This document shows, in pieces, positions 7,832-15,123 of a stretch of DNA of 17,420 nucleotides (position 1 is its first letter; every line of letters begins with the position of its first letter). Made by a program: the position numbers and the translations under genes. Location: positions 1-17,420 of the forward strand of contig JBBQPM010000146.1 in the NCBI GenBank assembly GCA_038217425.1, written 5' to 3'. The notes under the pieces are model-generated. The model worked only from the letters and a program-made list of their open reading frames with translations. It was not told where the DNA came from and ran no database searches. Origin of the DNA: JAIEPT01 sp038217425 (GTDB taxonomy: Bacteria; Planctomycetota; Planctomycetia; Gemmatales; Gemmataceae).

Positions 7832-10679
7832 GAGTGCTTTCGCAAGTTCCAGGGTTCTTCCTTTTCTCGACCCACAGATACGCGGCGGCGACGCAGCACG
7901 CCATCAGCGCCGTGGCGCCGGAAGGTTCATCGGCCGTGCGGAAGCTCATGATCATCGCCTCGGTTTCGCCATCGAGTTCGCCGCTGCGCTCCGGCTCGAC
8001 GGGGATGGCTTCGGGTTCAACGAGGAAGGGAATTTCGAGCGTGCCCGCTTCGGCGCGGAAGATTTGATCGAGGATTGCCGGGACGGGGGTCCAGTCGGCG
8101 AATCGAATGCCCAGGAAGGTTTCGCTGGGCGCCGGGTTGTTGGCCACGACGACGGTTTCGCCGAGCGTCAGCGGGAACTCGACTTGCGAGACGGCGAAGC
8201 GATTGGCGAGTTCCGCACTGGCGTCGCGCGGCGCCGGGGCGCCCCCCACCGGTCCCACGCTCAGCGCCGAGAAGATCGGCAGCGAGGAAACGACCTGCGG
8301 CGCCGGGATCGGCGCCGGGTTCCCAGGGCTCGGCGGAACCACGAACGGCGCGACGCTGACGGTGACTGGGGGCGGTTGCGGCGTCGCCGCGACGGGCGGG
8401 GATTCCGAGCCGAGCGCCAGCCGCGAATAGAGCGCGGGCGCCGGGCCGAGCGTCAGGGGGGGCGGATTCTCGAAATTCCCGGCCGTCGTCAGCTTCAGCG
8501 TGTACGCCGCGAGCGGCGCTTGCGCCGCCGTCCAACCGGTCACGCGGATCACATACGTCCCGGGCGACAGCAGGCCCAGAATGCCCGTGGCTCCCTGTTT
8601 CGCCGTCGGGATGAGAACGCCCTGCGCGTTGTACAGCGTCACTTTCGGCGTGCCGGAACCCTGGTTTGTGAGCAGGAAGAGATAGTTCTGATCCTGCAAA
8701 ACTTCGATGCGGTAGTAGTCGTCGCGATCGCTGGCGCCGGACGTGTGGACTCGCGTGAAGAAAATGCCCTGGCGCACCTCGCTGGGGAACAGCAGGCCAA
8801 CGTGCTGGGCGGTCGCGAAGCTGTCGTTGGGTTCCTGGTTCAGCCAATCTTGCGGCTGCCGCGCGGGGGCGTCGACCGTAAATGAAACTACGTAGTCCCC
8901 GCTCTCGTGATTGCCGACGAGCCGATTGCCCGCGTAGTCGGTAAGGCCGCGGGCGCCGGAGAGATGGAGCGTGTAGGTGCCGGTGGGGAGCGCTTCGTAG
9001 AGAACGAACGTGGCCCGGTTCGCGACGTCGAGGCTGCGCAGCCGCGGGAAGTAACGCGTGCCGTCCGCCGATTCGATGTAGACCGATTGCAGCGCCGCGG
9101 CGGCTTCCTGCTGAAACGCCGCGTAGGAGAGCGACTGCAGATTGACGGCTTCGCTGAACTGAATCGTGAGTTGCGTCGGCGCCTGCGTGAGTTCGTCGCC
9201 CTCTCTGATGGAAGCGGACACGACGGTCGGAGCCGTGTTGTCGCGCTGCACGAAGACGTTCAGCGTGTAGAAGCCGATGCTCGTCCCGGCGGTGGCACTG
9301 TGCGAGACATGCGGATCGAAGATCCCCTCGACGCCCGGCTGTAGATCGCGCAGCGGATCGGGGACGTTCTTCCGACTCGTCACCGCGAGGTAGTAGCTGC
9401 CCGCGGTCAGCCCGGCGAAGAGCGCCGAATCGCTCAAGAGCGGCAAGCTTTGGCCGTCCGCTGCGGGGACATTGTTCTGCGTATCGTCGTTGCCCGCGAC
9501 CAGCACCAGCTGACCCGTCGCTGGATCCATGCGGAACAGGCTCACGCCGGAGTTGAGGGGCGAACCGATACGGCGTGCGAAAACCTCGGCGAACACCGCG
9601 TAATTTCCCGGGCCGGCGATCTCGAAATGATAGAGATCGACGTCGGCGGGATTGAACGGAACGGCATCGGTCGGGTCGTCGCCGATGGCGCCGCGAACTT
9701 GCACCAGCCCGACGTCGGTGATATCGCCCAGGTCGTGAGCGGTCGCCGGCGTGTCGTCGACTTCATCGGTGAGCACTTGAAAGGCGATCGTGACGTCTTG
9801 TCCGGCCGGATGTTCTGCGCTGGCGCCGAGTGCGAAGCCGTTCTGATCCATGACGTACTCGGCATGCTGCTGCGAACCAAGCAACGTGAGCCGATAGTAC
9901 CCACGCCCGAGGGGCGCGGCGGGGGTCAGCTGAAGTTCGAGGGCGGCATCGCTGAAGTTGACCTGATCGATGGCAAGGTCGACGTCCTGGCCGTCCCCGA
10001 AAGCGCCAGTCGGATGATAGGTGAGAAACAGGGTACTGCCGGGGATCGCCGTGGAGACGTCCAGCGGCGCTGAAAGAGAGACGCGCAGCACGAAGGGGGA
10101 CGTCGCGAATTGGGCGCCGGCGTCGGAGGATAGGATCTGGGCGCCGAGCGTGGGAGCCAGCGCGTGAGCGTTGACCGTGATCTGGTAGGCGCCCGTCGTC
10201 CCCGCGAGGCCGCTGCCGGCGAGTTGCGGATTGAAGTCGGTATTGCCGGCGCCGCTGACGGCGACGTGATACGTCCCCGCGCCCAGGAATCGCTGCAGCG
10301 ATCCGACGCCTTGCGACAGCTGGCGCACGCCCTGCTGCGTGAACGTGTCGAAATAGTCGTCCGGTGCGTCAACGTACAGGCTGAGCACGACGGACGAACC
10401 GCCGCTCAAAAACGAAACGTCAGTCGCCTGATCGAGCTGAAACGTGTACCAGTCGACGTCAGCCGGCTGATCGATCGCGCCGTAAAGTACCGCTCCGCCT
10501 TGATCGTTCAATTCGCCGACGATGGCGGCATGAACGAGGGTATCGTTCGGCTCGACGTCGAAAACGATCGGCAGCGAACCGGGCAGGACGTTGGCGGCCA
10601 ACAGGCTGCGCGTCTCCAACTCTTCCAGCTGAAGCCGAGCCCGTCCTCTACGCTTCGCCAGTGATCGTTTCGCGTGCAT
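7815..10679 (-). CDS. Secreted multidomain protein with LEPR-XLL-type N-terminus, PPC and Ig-like domains
   Basis: This 954-residue protein starts with a very basic stretch and LEELETRSLLA (18-28), the LExLExRxLL motif typical of large planctomycete secreted proteins. PPC-like domains (bacterial pre-peptidase C-terminal) are seen at about 42-170 (EPNDT, DVDWYTF), 308-476 (DTPATAHDLG, DVDLYHFEIAG) and 614-732 (EPNDSFATAQ, RDDYYRIEV). Between them are Ig-like/Big_5-type regions at about 173-302 and 482-603 (TAPTVVSAS, LTIQFSEAVN). A Pro-rich linker follows (about 738-815). Near the end is a short hydrophobic segment (921-936) and a KRK tail, a possible anchor. No enzymatic motif is visible; adhesion or scaffolding is inference. 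AAGGG 8 nt before the ATG overlaps the matrixin stop (12-bp gap), and its own 3' end overlaps the kinase start, so it is the middle gene of an operon. Confidence 0.85.
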   Translation of the reverse strand: MHAKRSLAKRRGRARLQLEELETRSLLAANVLPGSLPIVFDVEPNDTLVHAAIVGELNDQGGAVLYGAIDQPADVDWYTFQLDQATDVSFLSGGSSVVLSLYVDAPDDYFDTFTQQGVRQLSQGVGSLQRFLGAGTYHVAVSGAGNTDFNPQLAGSGLAGTTGAYQITVNAHALAPTLGAQILSSDAGAQFATSPFVLRVSLSAPLDVSTAIPGSTLFLTYHPTGAFGDGQDVDLAIDQVNFSDAALELQLTPAAPLGRGYYRLTLLGSQQHAEYVMDQNGFALGASAEHPAGQDVTIAFQVLTDEVDDTPATAHDLGDITDVGLVQVRGAIGDDPTDAVPFNPADVDLYHFEIAGPGNYAVFAEVFARRIGSPLNSGVSLFRMDPATGQLVLVAGNDDTQNNVPAADGQSLPLLSDSALFAGLTAGSYYLAVTSRKNVPDPLRDLQPGVEGIFDPHVSHSATAGTSIGFYTLNVFVQRDNTAPTVVSASIREGDELTQAPTQLTIQFSEAVNLQSLSYAAFQQEAAAALQSVYIESADGTRYFPRLRSLDVANRATFVLYEALPTGTYTLHLSGARGLTDYAGNRLVGNHESGDYVVSFTVDAPARQPQDWLNQEPNDSFATAQHVGLLFPSEVRQGIFFTRVHTSGASDRDDYYRIEVLQDQNYLFLLTNQGSGTPKVTLYNAQGVLIPTAKQGATGILGLLSPGTYVIRVTGWTAAQAPLAAYTLKLTTAGNFENPPPLTLGPAPALYSRLALGSESPPVAATPQPPPVTVSVAPFVVPPSPGNPAPIPAPQVVSSLPIFSALSVGPVGGAPAPRDASAELANRFAVSQVEFPLTLGETVVVANNPAPSETFLGIRFADWTPVPAILDQIFRAEAGTLEIPFLVEPEAIPVEPERSGELDGETEAMIMSFRTADEPSGATALMACCVAAAYLWVEKRKNPGTCESTHDAPR

Positions 10680-10691
10680 CGAGGGATCCCT

Positions 10692-12482
10692 TTAGGCTCG
10701 TAGTTTTCGAACTCGGTGGATGGGATCCTTCCGTTCGTCTTGCCGAAGGGCCTGCCACAGGCCGACGGCGAGCGCGACCGATGCCAACTCGGCCCCTTCG
10801 TATTCCGTCTCCCGCTCGCTCGTTGCAACCGGCGCGACGTCCTCGACGGGGTCAGATTCCGCGAAACAGTAGTCAACCGCCTGGCTCCAGGCGGCCAGCT
10901 GTTCCCGGCTCGCGACTTCATCCGCGGCGAAAACCTCGAACTCCGGAGCAGGGGCCGATTCCTCGGGCGCCCGCGGCGACCGGACGGGACGGGTCTCCCG
11001 CCGGGGAGCGCCCTCGGCGCCGGGAGAGAGTCGCACGCCTTCGATGATCTTCGTCGTTCCCGCTACCGGCGCCGCGGCATTCGCGACGTAGAAACGGCTG
11101 GGAACGAGCGTCTCATTCCGAAGCGGCAACGGCGTCGGCGCCAGGACCGACGGGGGCGGAGTTGCCTGGTAGACATCGCCGGCCTCGTGGTCGTGGTCGT
11201 GCCCGCCGATGGTCAGCACATGCACGAACGGGAGTTCGACATGGGGCCGAAGTCGGCGGAGCAGATTCGAGAGGAAGCCGCCGACGATGGGGAGCGAATT
11301 GAGCAGGGATTGTACGGCGTTGCCCTGGGCATCGACGCGATCGTTCAGACCGCCGCCTCCGTTGAGCGGGTCGCCGTTGGCCTCCTGTGTGTCCGGGGGC
11401 GACACTCCCGGCGCCTCTTCCGTACCGAGGTTGACCGTGAGCCCGTAGGCGCCAGTGCCGAAGGCGGTGGTGTTGGCGCCGGCGGCGCGGATGTAGTACT
11501 GCTGTCCTTCGCTGACGCTGAGTTGCGCGGTCAGCGTGGAGCCGAGGAAACCGTTGCCGGTATAGGTCGCCACGAGCTGGAAATTTTGATTGTAGACCTT
11601 GAGGCTGGGCGCGAGCAGGCTGAGGCCGCTGCTCTGCATCTGGATCGTCATGGTGCTCGAGGCGCCTTCAGGGACGGTGAAGGTGAAGTAGTCCAGATCG
11701 CTGGTGGTGGTGATGTCCAGTGCCGGGAGCTGGGCGATGAACGTCTCGTCATCAAAGAGGGCGTCGATCGCGGTCGCGGAGCCGAAGTTGCCGTTGGACG
11801 CGACGGCATCGACGGCGTCGGCCGAGCGTGCGGAGCCGCCGCTGTAGATGTAGCGGATGCCGTTGATATCGTCGGTGTAGAGGCCCGTCTCGACCCCCTG
11901 ATATGCGGAATACATGACGGCGTTGTAGGTGGCGCTGTGGTCGAGTCCCAGGGCGTGGCCGAACTCGTGGAGCATGACGGTGTAGAGGTCGTAGTCGGAG
12001 CCGTTGATATTGAAGATTCGCCCGGTGTTGAGTCCGATGTCGCCGCCGATGGAGTAGTTGTTGACTTCGGGGGGGAGGTAGGCCATGGCGAGGAAGCTGG
12101 AGTTTTCGAAGTCGAAGCCGCCGATGCGGATGTCGCCGAAATCGGGATCGCCCTGTTGGAAGTCGCCGCTGCCGCTGTCGGCGCCGTTGTCGGCGAGGAC
12201 GGTGAAGTTGAGATTGGTGTAGCGCGCCCAGGTCTGCGCCGCCTTGAGCATGGGATTCTGCCAGGCTGCGGCGGAGCCGAACCTGCTGCCGAACTGGGCG
12301 AAGAGATCGCTATAGACGCCGCCGAGGTTGGTATCGTCGGGCATGAAGCTGATGGTGACGAGTTCCGGATGGGGCCAAAGATCGCCGGTGGCGGCGTACA
12401 TGACCTCACGCTTTTCGAGACATTCCAGGGCTGGCCGAACGCGGAAACAGGAAGCGGATTTTGAGCGGTGCCAGGAAATCAT
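10692..12482 (-). CDS. Secreted matrixin-type (M10) zinc metalloprotease with PPC domain
   Basis: This 596-residue protein carries HEFGHALGLDH (zinc ligands His172, His176, His182; catalytic Glu173) and a Met-turn at Met190 (YNAVMYSAY). DDINGIRYIYSG follows, as at the end of matrixin catalytic domains. The catalytic domain spans about 40-214 and begins almost at once after the N-terminal LECLEKREVMYA (19-30), so no propeptide or cysteine switch is visible. A PPC-like domain follows (about 231-352, SDLDYFTFTVPEG). Then comes a low-complexity region with a His-rich patch (HDHDH, 428-432) and a short hydrophobic segment (about 563-577) with a basic tail. It probably acts outside the cytoplasm on proteins. 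The start is supported by AAGGAA 7 nt upstream. It is first of the matrixin/PPC-protein/kinase run. The substrate is unknown. Confidence 0.9.
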   Translation of the reverse strand: MISWHRSKSASCFRVRPALECLEKREVMYAATGDLWPHPELVTISFMPDDTNLGGVYSDLFAQFGSRFGSAAAWQNPMLKAAQTWARYTNLNFTVLADNGADSGSGDFQQGDPDFGDIRIGGFDFENSSFLAMAYLPPEVNNYSIGGDIGLNTGRIFNINGSDYDLYTVMLHEFGHALGLDHSATYNAVMYSAYQGVETGLYTDDINGIRYIYSGGSARSADAVDAVASNGNFGSATAIDALFDDETFIAQLPALDITTTSDLDYFTFTVPEGASSTMTIQMQSSGLSLLAPSLKVYNQNFQLVATYTGNGFLGSTLTAQLSVSEGQQYYIRAAGANTTAFGTGAYGLTVNLGTEEAPGVSPPDTQEANGDPLNGGGGLNDRVDAQGNAVQSLLNSLPIVGGFLSNLLRRLRPHVELPFVHVLTIGGHDHDHEAGDVYQATPPPSVLAPTPLPLRNETLVPSRFYVANAAAPVAGTTKIIEGVRLSPGAEGAPRRETRPVRSPRAPEESAPAPEFEVFAADEVASREQLAAWSQAVDYCFAESDPVEDVAPVATSERETEYEGAELASVALAVGLWQALRQDERKDPIHRVRKLRA

Positions 12483-12697
12483 GTTGGGATTCCTTCGAGC
12501 AACGTTCAGGCTTCGATGGGGGACGAGTCGAATCGGAGTCTGAAAAGAATATTTTGAATCAACGGAAACGTAGCTTGGGAAACTGGGGAGTCAAATCATT
12601 TTGACGGCAAAATCGGAAAATTGAGACCAACCGTTAAAAGTGGACTCAATAGTCCTGATTTTCGTTCAAAGAGCTGAACGGGTGAAATGCCTTGGCG

Positions 12698-12730
12698 AGA
12701 CGTGTAAACAGGCAAGCGAAATACACGTCT
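12698..12730. repeat. Stem-loop with 9-bp perfect stem
   Basis: AGACGTGTA (12698-12706) pairs with TACACGTCT (12722-12730) around a 15-nt loop, upstream of the nested palindrome. It lies 216 bp upstream of the matrixin ATG, and no T-run follows on either strand. It could be an operator-like inverted repeat or an RNA hairpin; its role is unknown. Confidence 0.4.
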
Positions 12731-12772
12731 TCCGAGTCGCAGGCTCGATTTTGTCGCAAACCTTGAATTCGA

Positions 12773-12950
12773 CCTGTAAGGCCGTCTCCTATAGCCCAGG
12801 GCCGGAGGCCTGGGTAAGAATTAAATCCTAGATCGGCCCTGAAGGGGCCGCTCGAAAGCCGCGTGCAGTTGAGCGGCCCCTTCAGGGCCGACCACAGACA
12901 CCAACCTACCCAGGCCTCACGGCCTGGGCTATAGGAGACGTCCTTACAGG
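12773..12950. repeat. 178-bp nested palindromic element (REPIN/MITE-like)
   Basis: Outer arms of 44 nt (12773-12816 and 12907-12950) are inverted copies with 40 of 44 positions matching. They share the core TCTCCTATAGCCCAGG. Each arm contains a small palindrome of its own: CCCAGGCC-TCAC-GGCCTGGG in the right arm (12909-12928) and an imperfect version in the left (12795-12814). Between them lies a second, perfect 21-bp inverted repeat (12833-12853 and 12871-12891, core GGCCCTGAAGGGGCC) with a 17-nt loop. No coding sequence is inside. The design, paired REP-like units around a central hairpin, resembles REPIN or non-autonomous miniature elements. Without the genome the copy number is unknown. 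Confidence 0.75.
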
Positions 12951-13251
12951 CCGAAGAGAATTGCTCCCGTCGTCATTGCCCGCGATAAAAAATGGCGATG
13001 TCCGACCCGGACTGGCGCAAGAATACCTTGCCGAAACCATGAAGAATTAGGGTCCCCGTTTCCCCTAGTACTCCGCGGAGACGGGCTGGGGGGCTGAGGG
13101 GCTTGAGCCCTCGACCATCCTTAAGTTTCGCGTGGGATGCTCCTCCCTCTCCGCCTGGCGGACCGGGGGAAAAGGGAGCCGGATTCCGTAACCTATACCG
13201 CGAGCGATATCGAACGACTCTCACCCAATCCCTTCCCTCCAAGGTACCTCC

Positions 13252-13905
13252 ATGCGACTCCTCACGTTCGGCCTCCTCTTCGCGTCCTTCGCTTCGGCGC
13301 ACGCCCAGGACAAACTCCCCACCGTCGTCATTCTCGGCGACTCCATTCGCCTGGGCTACACCGCGGCCGTGCAGAAGCACCTTGCGGGCAAGGCGAACGT
13401 CGTCAGCCCCAAGGCCAACGGGGGCGATAGCAGCAACGTCCTCAAAAACCTCGACGCCTGGGTCATCAAGGAAAAGCCGAGCCTCGTCCACTTCAACTGC
13501 GGCATCCACGATACAAAGAAGTCCAAAACGACGGGAAAGTTCCAGGTTTCGCCGGAAGCGTACGAGGCGAACTTGCGCAAGATCGTCGAGCGGCTGCGCA
13601 GCGAAACGAAGGCGACCGTCCTCTTCGCCCTCACGACGCCGATCCACACCGAACGCGCCGCCAAGACGCGCAGCGATCGAGATTATGTCCTCACCGGCGA
13701 AGCGGTCGAGCAGTACAACGCGATCGCCCGCAAGGTGATGGCGGAACTGAAAATCCCCGTGAACGATGTGCACGCCGTGTGCGGCGACGCCGAGGCGCGG
13801 GCGAAACTCCTGATCGGCGACGGCGTCCATTTCTCGGGCGAAGGTTCCTTGAAGTTGGGCACGGCCGTCGCGGAGTTCATCGAGGCGCATCTGCGTAAGA
13901 AATAA
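13252..13905 (+). CDS. Secreted SGNH/GDSL-family hydrolase
   Basis: This is a 217-residue protein with a signal peptide (1-18, MRLLTFGLLFASFASAHA). The mature enzyme shows the SGNH blocks in order: block I VVILGDSIRLGY with nucleophile Ser31, block II around Asn56-Gly57, block III NCGIHD (82-87; the usual GxND Asn is replaced, reading Gly-Ile-His-Asp) and block V DGVHFS with Asp190 and His193. The family hydrolyses esters, often acetyl or acyl groups on polysaccharides or lipids. The substrate cannot be read from sequence. AAGG lies 7 nt before the ATG. A palindromic element starts 9 bp after the stop, followed 106 bp after the stop by the DoeB-like gene on the same strand; read-through is possible. 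Confidence 0.88.
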   Translation: MRLLTFGLLFASFASAHAQDKLPTVVILGDSIRLGYTAAVQKHLAGKANVVSPKANGGDSSNVLKNLDAWVIKEKPSLVHFNCGIHDTKKSKTTGKFQVSPEAYEANLRKIVERLRSETKATVLFALTTPIHTERAAKTRSDRDYVLTGEAVEQYNAIARKVMAELKIPVNDVHAVCGDAEARAKLLIGDGVHFSGEGSLKLGTAVAEFIEAHLRKK

Positions 13906-13914
13906 AAAATCGCA

Positions 13915-13978
13915 TTTCCGAGCCGGAAGCGTCAACGACGATTTTTCGTAGTTCGTCGCTCACGCTCCGGCTCGGAAA
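13915..13978. repeat. Palindromic element, imperfect copy 1 (TTTCCGAGCCGGA unit)
   Basis: The left arm (13915-13941) begins TTTCCGAGCCGGAAGCGT. The right arm (13953-13978) is its inverted copy with two mismatches and one base missing; the loop is 11 nt. The same unit forms a perfect hairpin at 15038-15102. It starts 9 bp after the SGNH stop and could act as a 3' hairpin that ends or stabilises the transcript. Arms ending in AAA/TTT give short T-runs next to the stem. Confidence 0.7.
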
Positions 13979-14011
13979 GAACCTACCGAATCCATTCGAC
14001 AAGGAAATCCC

Positions 14012-15022
14012 ATGGACAAATCGCCCATCCACGTCAGCATCGATCTGCACCAGCCCGGCAAACAGCACGGACATCTCTACGTCCCGTATTCGTACAACCT
14101 CGCCGGCTGGGCGAATCTGATGCTGCCCCTTACCGTCATCAACAACGGCCCGGGACCGCAAGTGCTCTTGCTCGCCGGCAATCACGGCGACGAATATCCG
14201 GGCCAGATCGCGATTCTCAAGCTGTGCCGAGAACTGGGGATCCAGGACATCCAGGGTCGGCTTATTCTCGTGCCGATCTTGAATCTGCCGGCGTCCAAAG
14301 CGTCGACGCGCCTGTCGCCGCTGGACGGCAAGAATCTCAACCGCTGCTTCCCCGGCAAGGCGGACGGCGCGGTCACCGAGATCATTGCACACTTCTTGAC
14401 GACGGTGCTGTTTCCGCAAGTCGACGCCGTCATCGACATTCACACCGGGGGCCGAGGCGTCGATTTCGTGCCCTGTTCGACGATGCACCTGGTGAGCGAT
14501 CTCGAGCAGCGGCGCAAGATGATCGCGGCGGCTGAGGCGTGGGGGACGGAATTCTCGTTCATGTACGCCGACATCGCGGGGACGGGGCTCTTGCCGGTCG
14601 AGGCGGAGAACCAGGGCAAGATCGTCGTCACGACCGAAATGGGAGGCAGCGAGCTGGTGCCGGCCTCGATCCATCGCATCACGCAAGATGGATTACGTAA
14701 CGTGCTCGTGCACCTGGGCGTCGTCCGCGGCGAAGTCGCGAAGCGCGCCCGGCCGACGCGTTGGCTGCAGGCGCTCCAGCGCGAAGATTACCTGTTCGCG
14801 CCGGAATCGGGGCTGTTCGAGCAGACGGTCATGTTGGGGAGCGAAGTCGCGGCGGGCGCCTTGCTGGGTCAGATTCATTTCGTGGAACAGCCGCAGCGTC
14901 CGCCGCTGCCGATCGCGGCGGCGGCGGCGGGCGTGGTGCTGGCGCTGCGGGCGCCGGCGCTGACGACGCAGGGCGATTGCGTCGCGGTCGTCGCCCACGA
15001 CGTCGAGGCGAGCGTGTTGTGA
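14012..15022 (+). CDS. Succinylglutamate desuccinylase/aspartoacylase-family deacylase (DoeB-like)
   Basis: This 336-residue zinc-dependent deacylase has the M14/AstE fold and cuts acyl-amide bonds of N-acylated amino acids. Zinc ligands are His58 and Glu61 in GNHGDEYPG and His144 in DIHTGG. Substrate-binding NLNRCFPG is at 108-115, and the presumed catalytic Glu209 is in TTEMGG. The C-terminal part (about 255-336) is a small beta domain. Overall text (QHGHLYVPYS, LPLTVINNGPGPQVLLLAGN, SPLDGKNLNR) is closest to what I recall of DoeB, N-alpha-acetyl-2,4-diaminobutyrate deacetylase of ectoine degradation. No other ectoine gene is in view, so the exact substrate is open. AAGGAA (14001-14006) supports the ATG. 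It lacks a signal peptide and is probably cytoplasmic. A perfect palindrome follows its stop and separates it from convergent hemA. Confidence 0.87.
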   Translation: MDKSPIHVSIDLHQPGKQHGHLYVPYSYNLAGWANLMLPLTVINNGPGPQVLLLAGNHGDEYPGQIAILKLCRELGIQDIQGRLILVPILNLPASKASTRLSPLDGKNLNRCFPGKADGAVTEIIAHFLTTVLFPQVDAVIDIHTGGRGVDFVPCSTMHLVSDLEQRRKMIAAAEAWGTEFSFMYADIAGTGLLPVEAENQGKIVVTTEMGGSELVPASIHRITQDGLRNVLVHLGVVRGEVAKRARPTRWLQALQREDYLFAPESGLFEQTVMLGSEVAAGALLGQIHFVEQPQRPPLPIAAAAAGVVLALRAPALTTQGDCVAVVAHDVEASVL

Positions 15023-15037
15023 ATCGTTCTTGATTTC

Positions 15038-15102
15038 TTTCCGAGCCGGAAGCGTTAGCGACGATTTAAGGAAGATCGTCGCTAACGCTTCCGGCTCGGA
15101 AA
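15038..15102. repeat. Palindromic element, perfect copy 2, between convergent genes
   Basis: A perfect 28-bp inverted repeat (15038-15065 and 15075-15102) surrounds a 9-nt loop. It carries the same TTTCCGAGCCGGAAGCGT unit as the copy at 13915-13978. It lies 15 bp after the DoeB-like stop and 21 bp from the hemA stop, so a hairpin could end both transcripts. Stem ends of AAA/TTT flank it on both strands. Confidence 0.8.
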
Positions 15103-15123
15103 TTCGCAGCGCTCTTGCCGGCG

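Larger units (their letters stand above)
12483..13251. other. 769-bp intergenic region holding palindromic repeats, no gene supported
   Basis: This is the only long gap, between the divergent matrixin (minus) and SGNH hydrolase (plus) genes. The matrixin-proximal part (about 12540-12770) is clearly AT-richer than the rest and presumably carries its promoter, though I find no convincing -35/-10 pair. Then come a simple stem-loop (12698-12730), a 178-bp nested palindrome (12773-12950) and GC-rich text (about 13050-13195). That text includes a perfect 10-bp palindrome (13071-13080), a small GGGCT/AGCCC hairpin (13099-13110) and CTCC/GGGGAAAAGGGAG stretches that resemble degraded intergenic repeats. 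Open frames here have no protein-like composition. The SGNH gene has AAGG 7 nt before its ATG. Confidence 0.6.

Noticed and set aside
10716..12464. Plus-strand open frame of 582 codons opposite the matrixin gene
   Set aside because: It is Arg/Gly/Val-rich antisense of a clear metalloprotease gene in GC-rich DNA, with no domain signature.
1695..12482. Serpin acting as inhibitor of the nearby matrixin
   Set aside because: Serpins trap serine and some cysteine proteases; the matrixin is a zinc enzyme and lies in a different transcription unit.
12640..12831. 63-codon plus-strand frame in the large intergenic gap
   Set aside because: It runs into the left arm of the nested palindrome, has no Shine-Dalgarno and no protein-like pattern.
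12973..13935. Minus-strand open frame of 320 codons opposite the SGNH hydrolase
   Set aside because: Antisense to a gene with clear catalytic blocks; its distal part translates repeat-rich intergenic DNA.
12773..15102. CRISPR array or toxin-antitoxin explanation for the palindromes
   Set aside because: The repeats are inverted pairs, not evenly spaced direct repeats with spacers, and no cas-like or small toxin gene is nearby.
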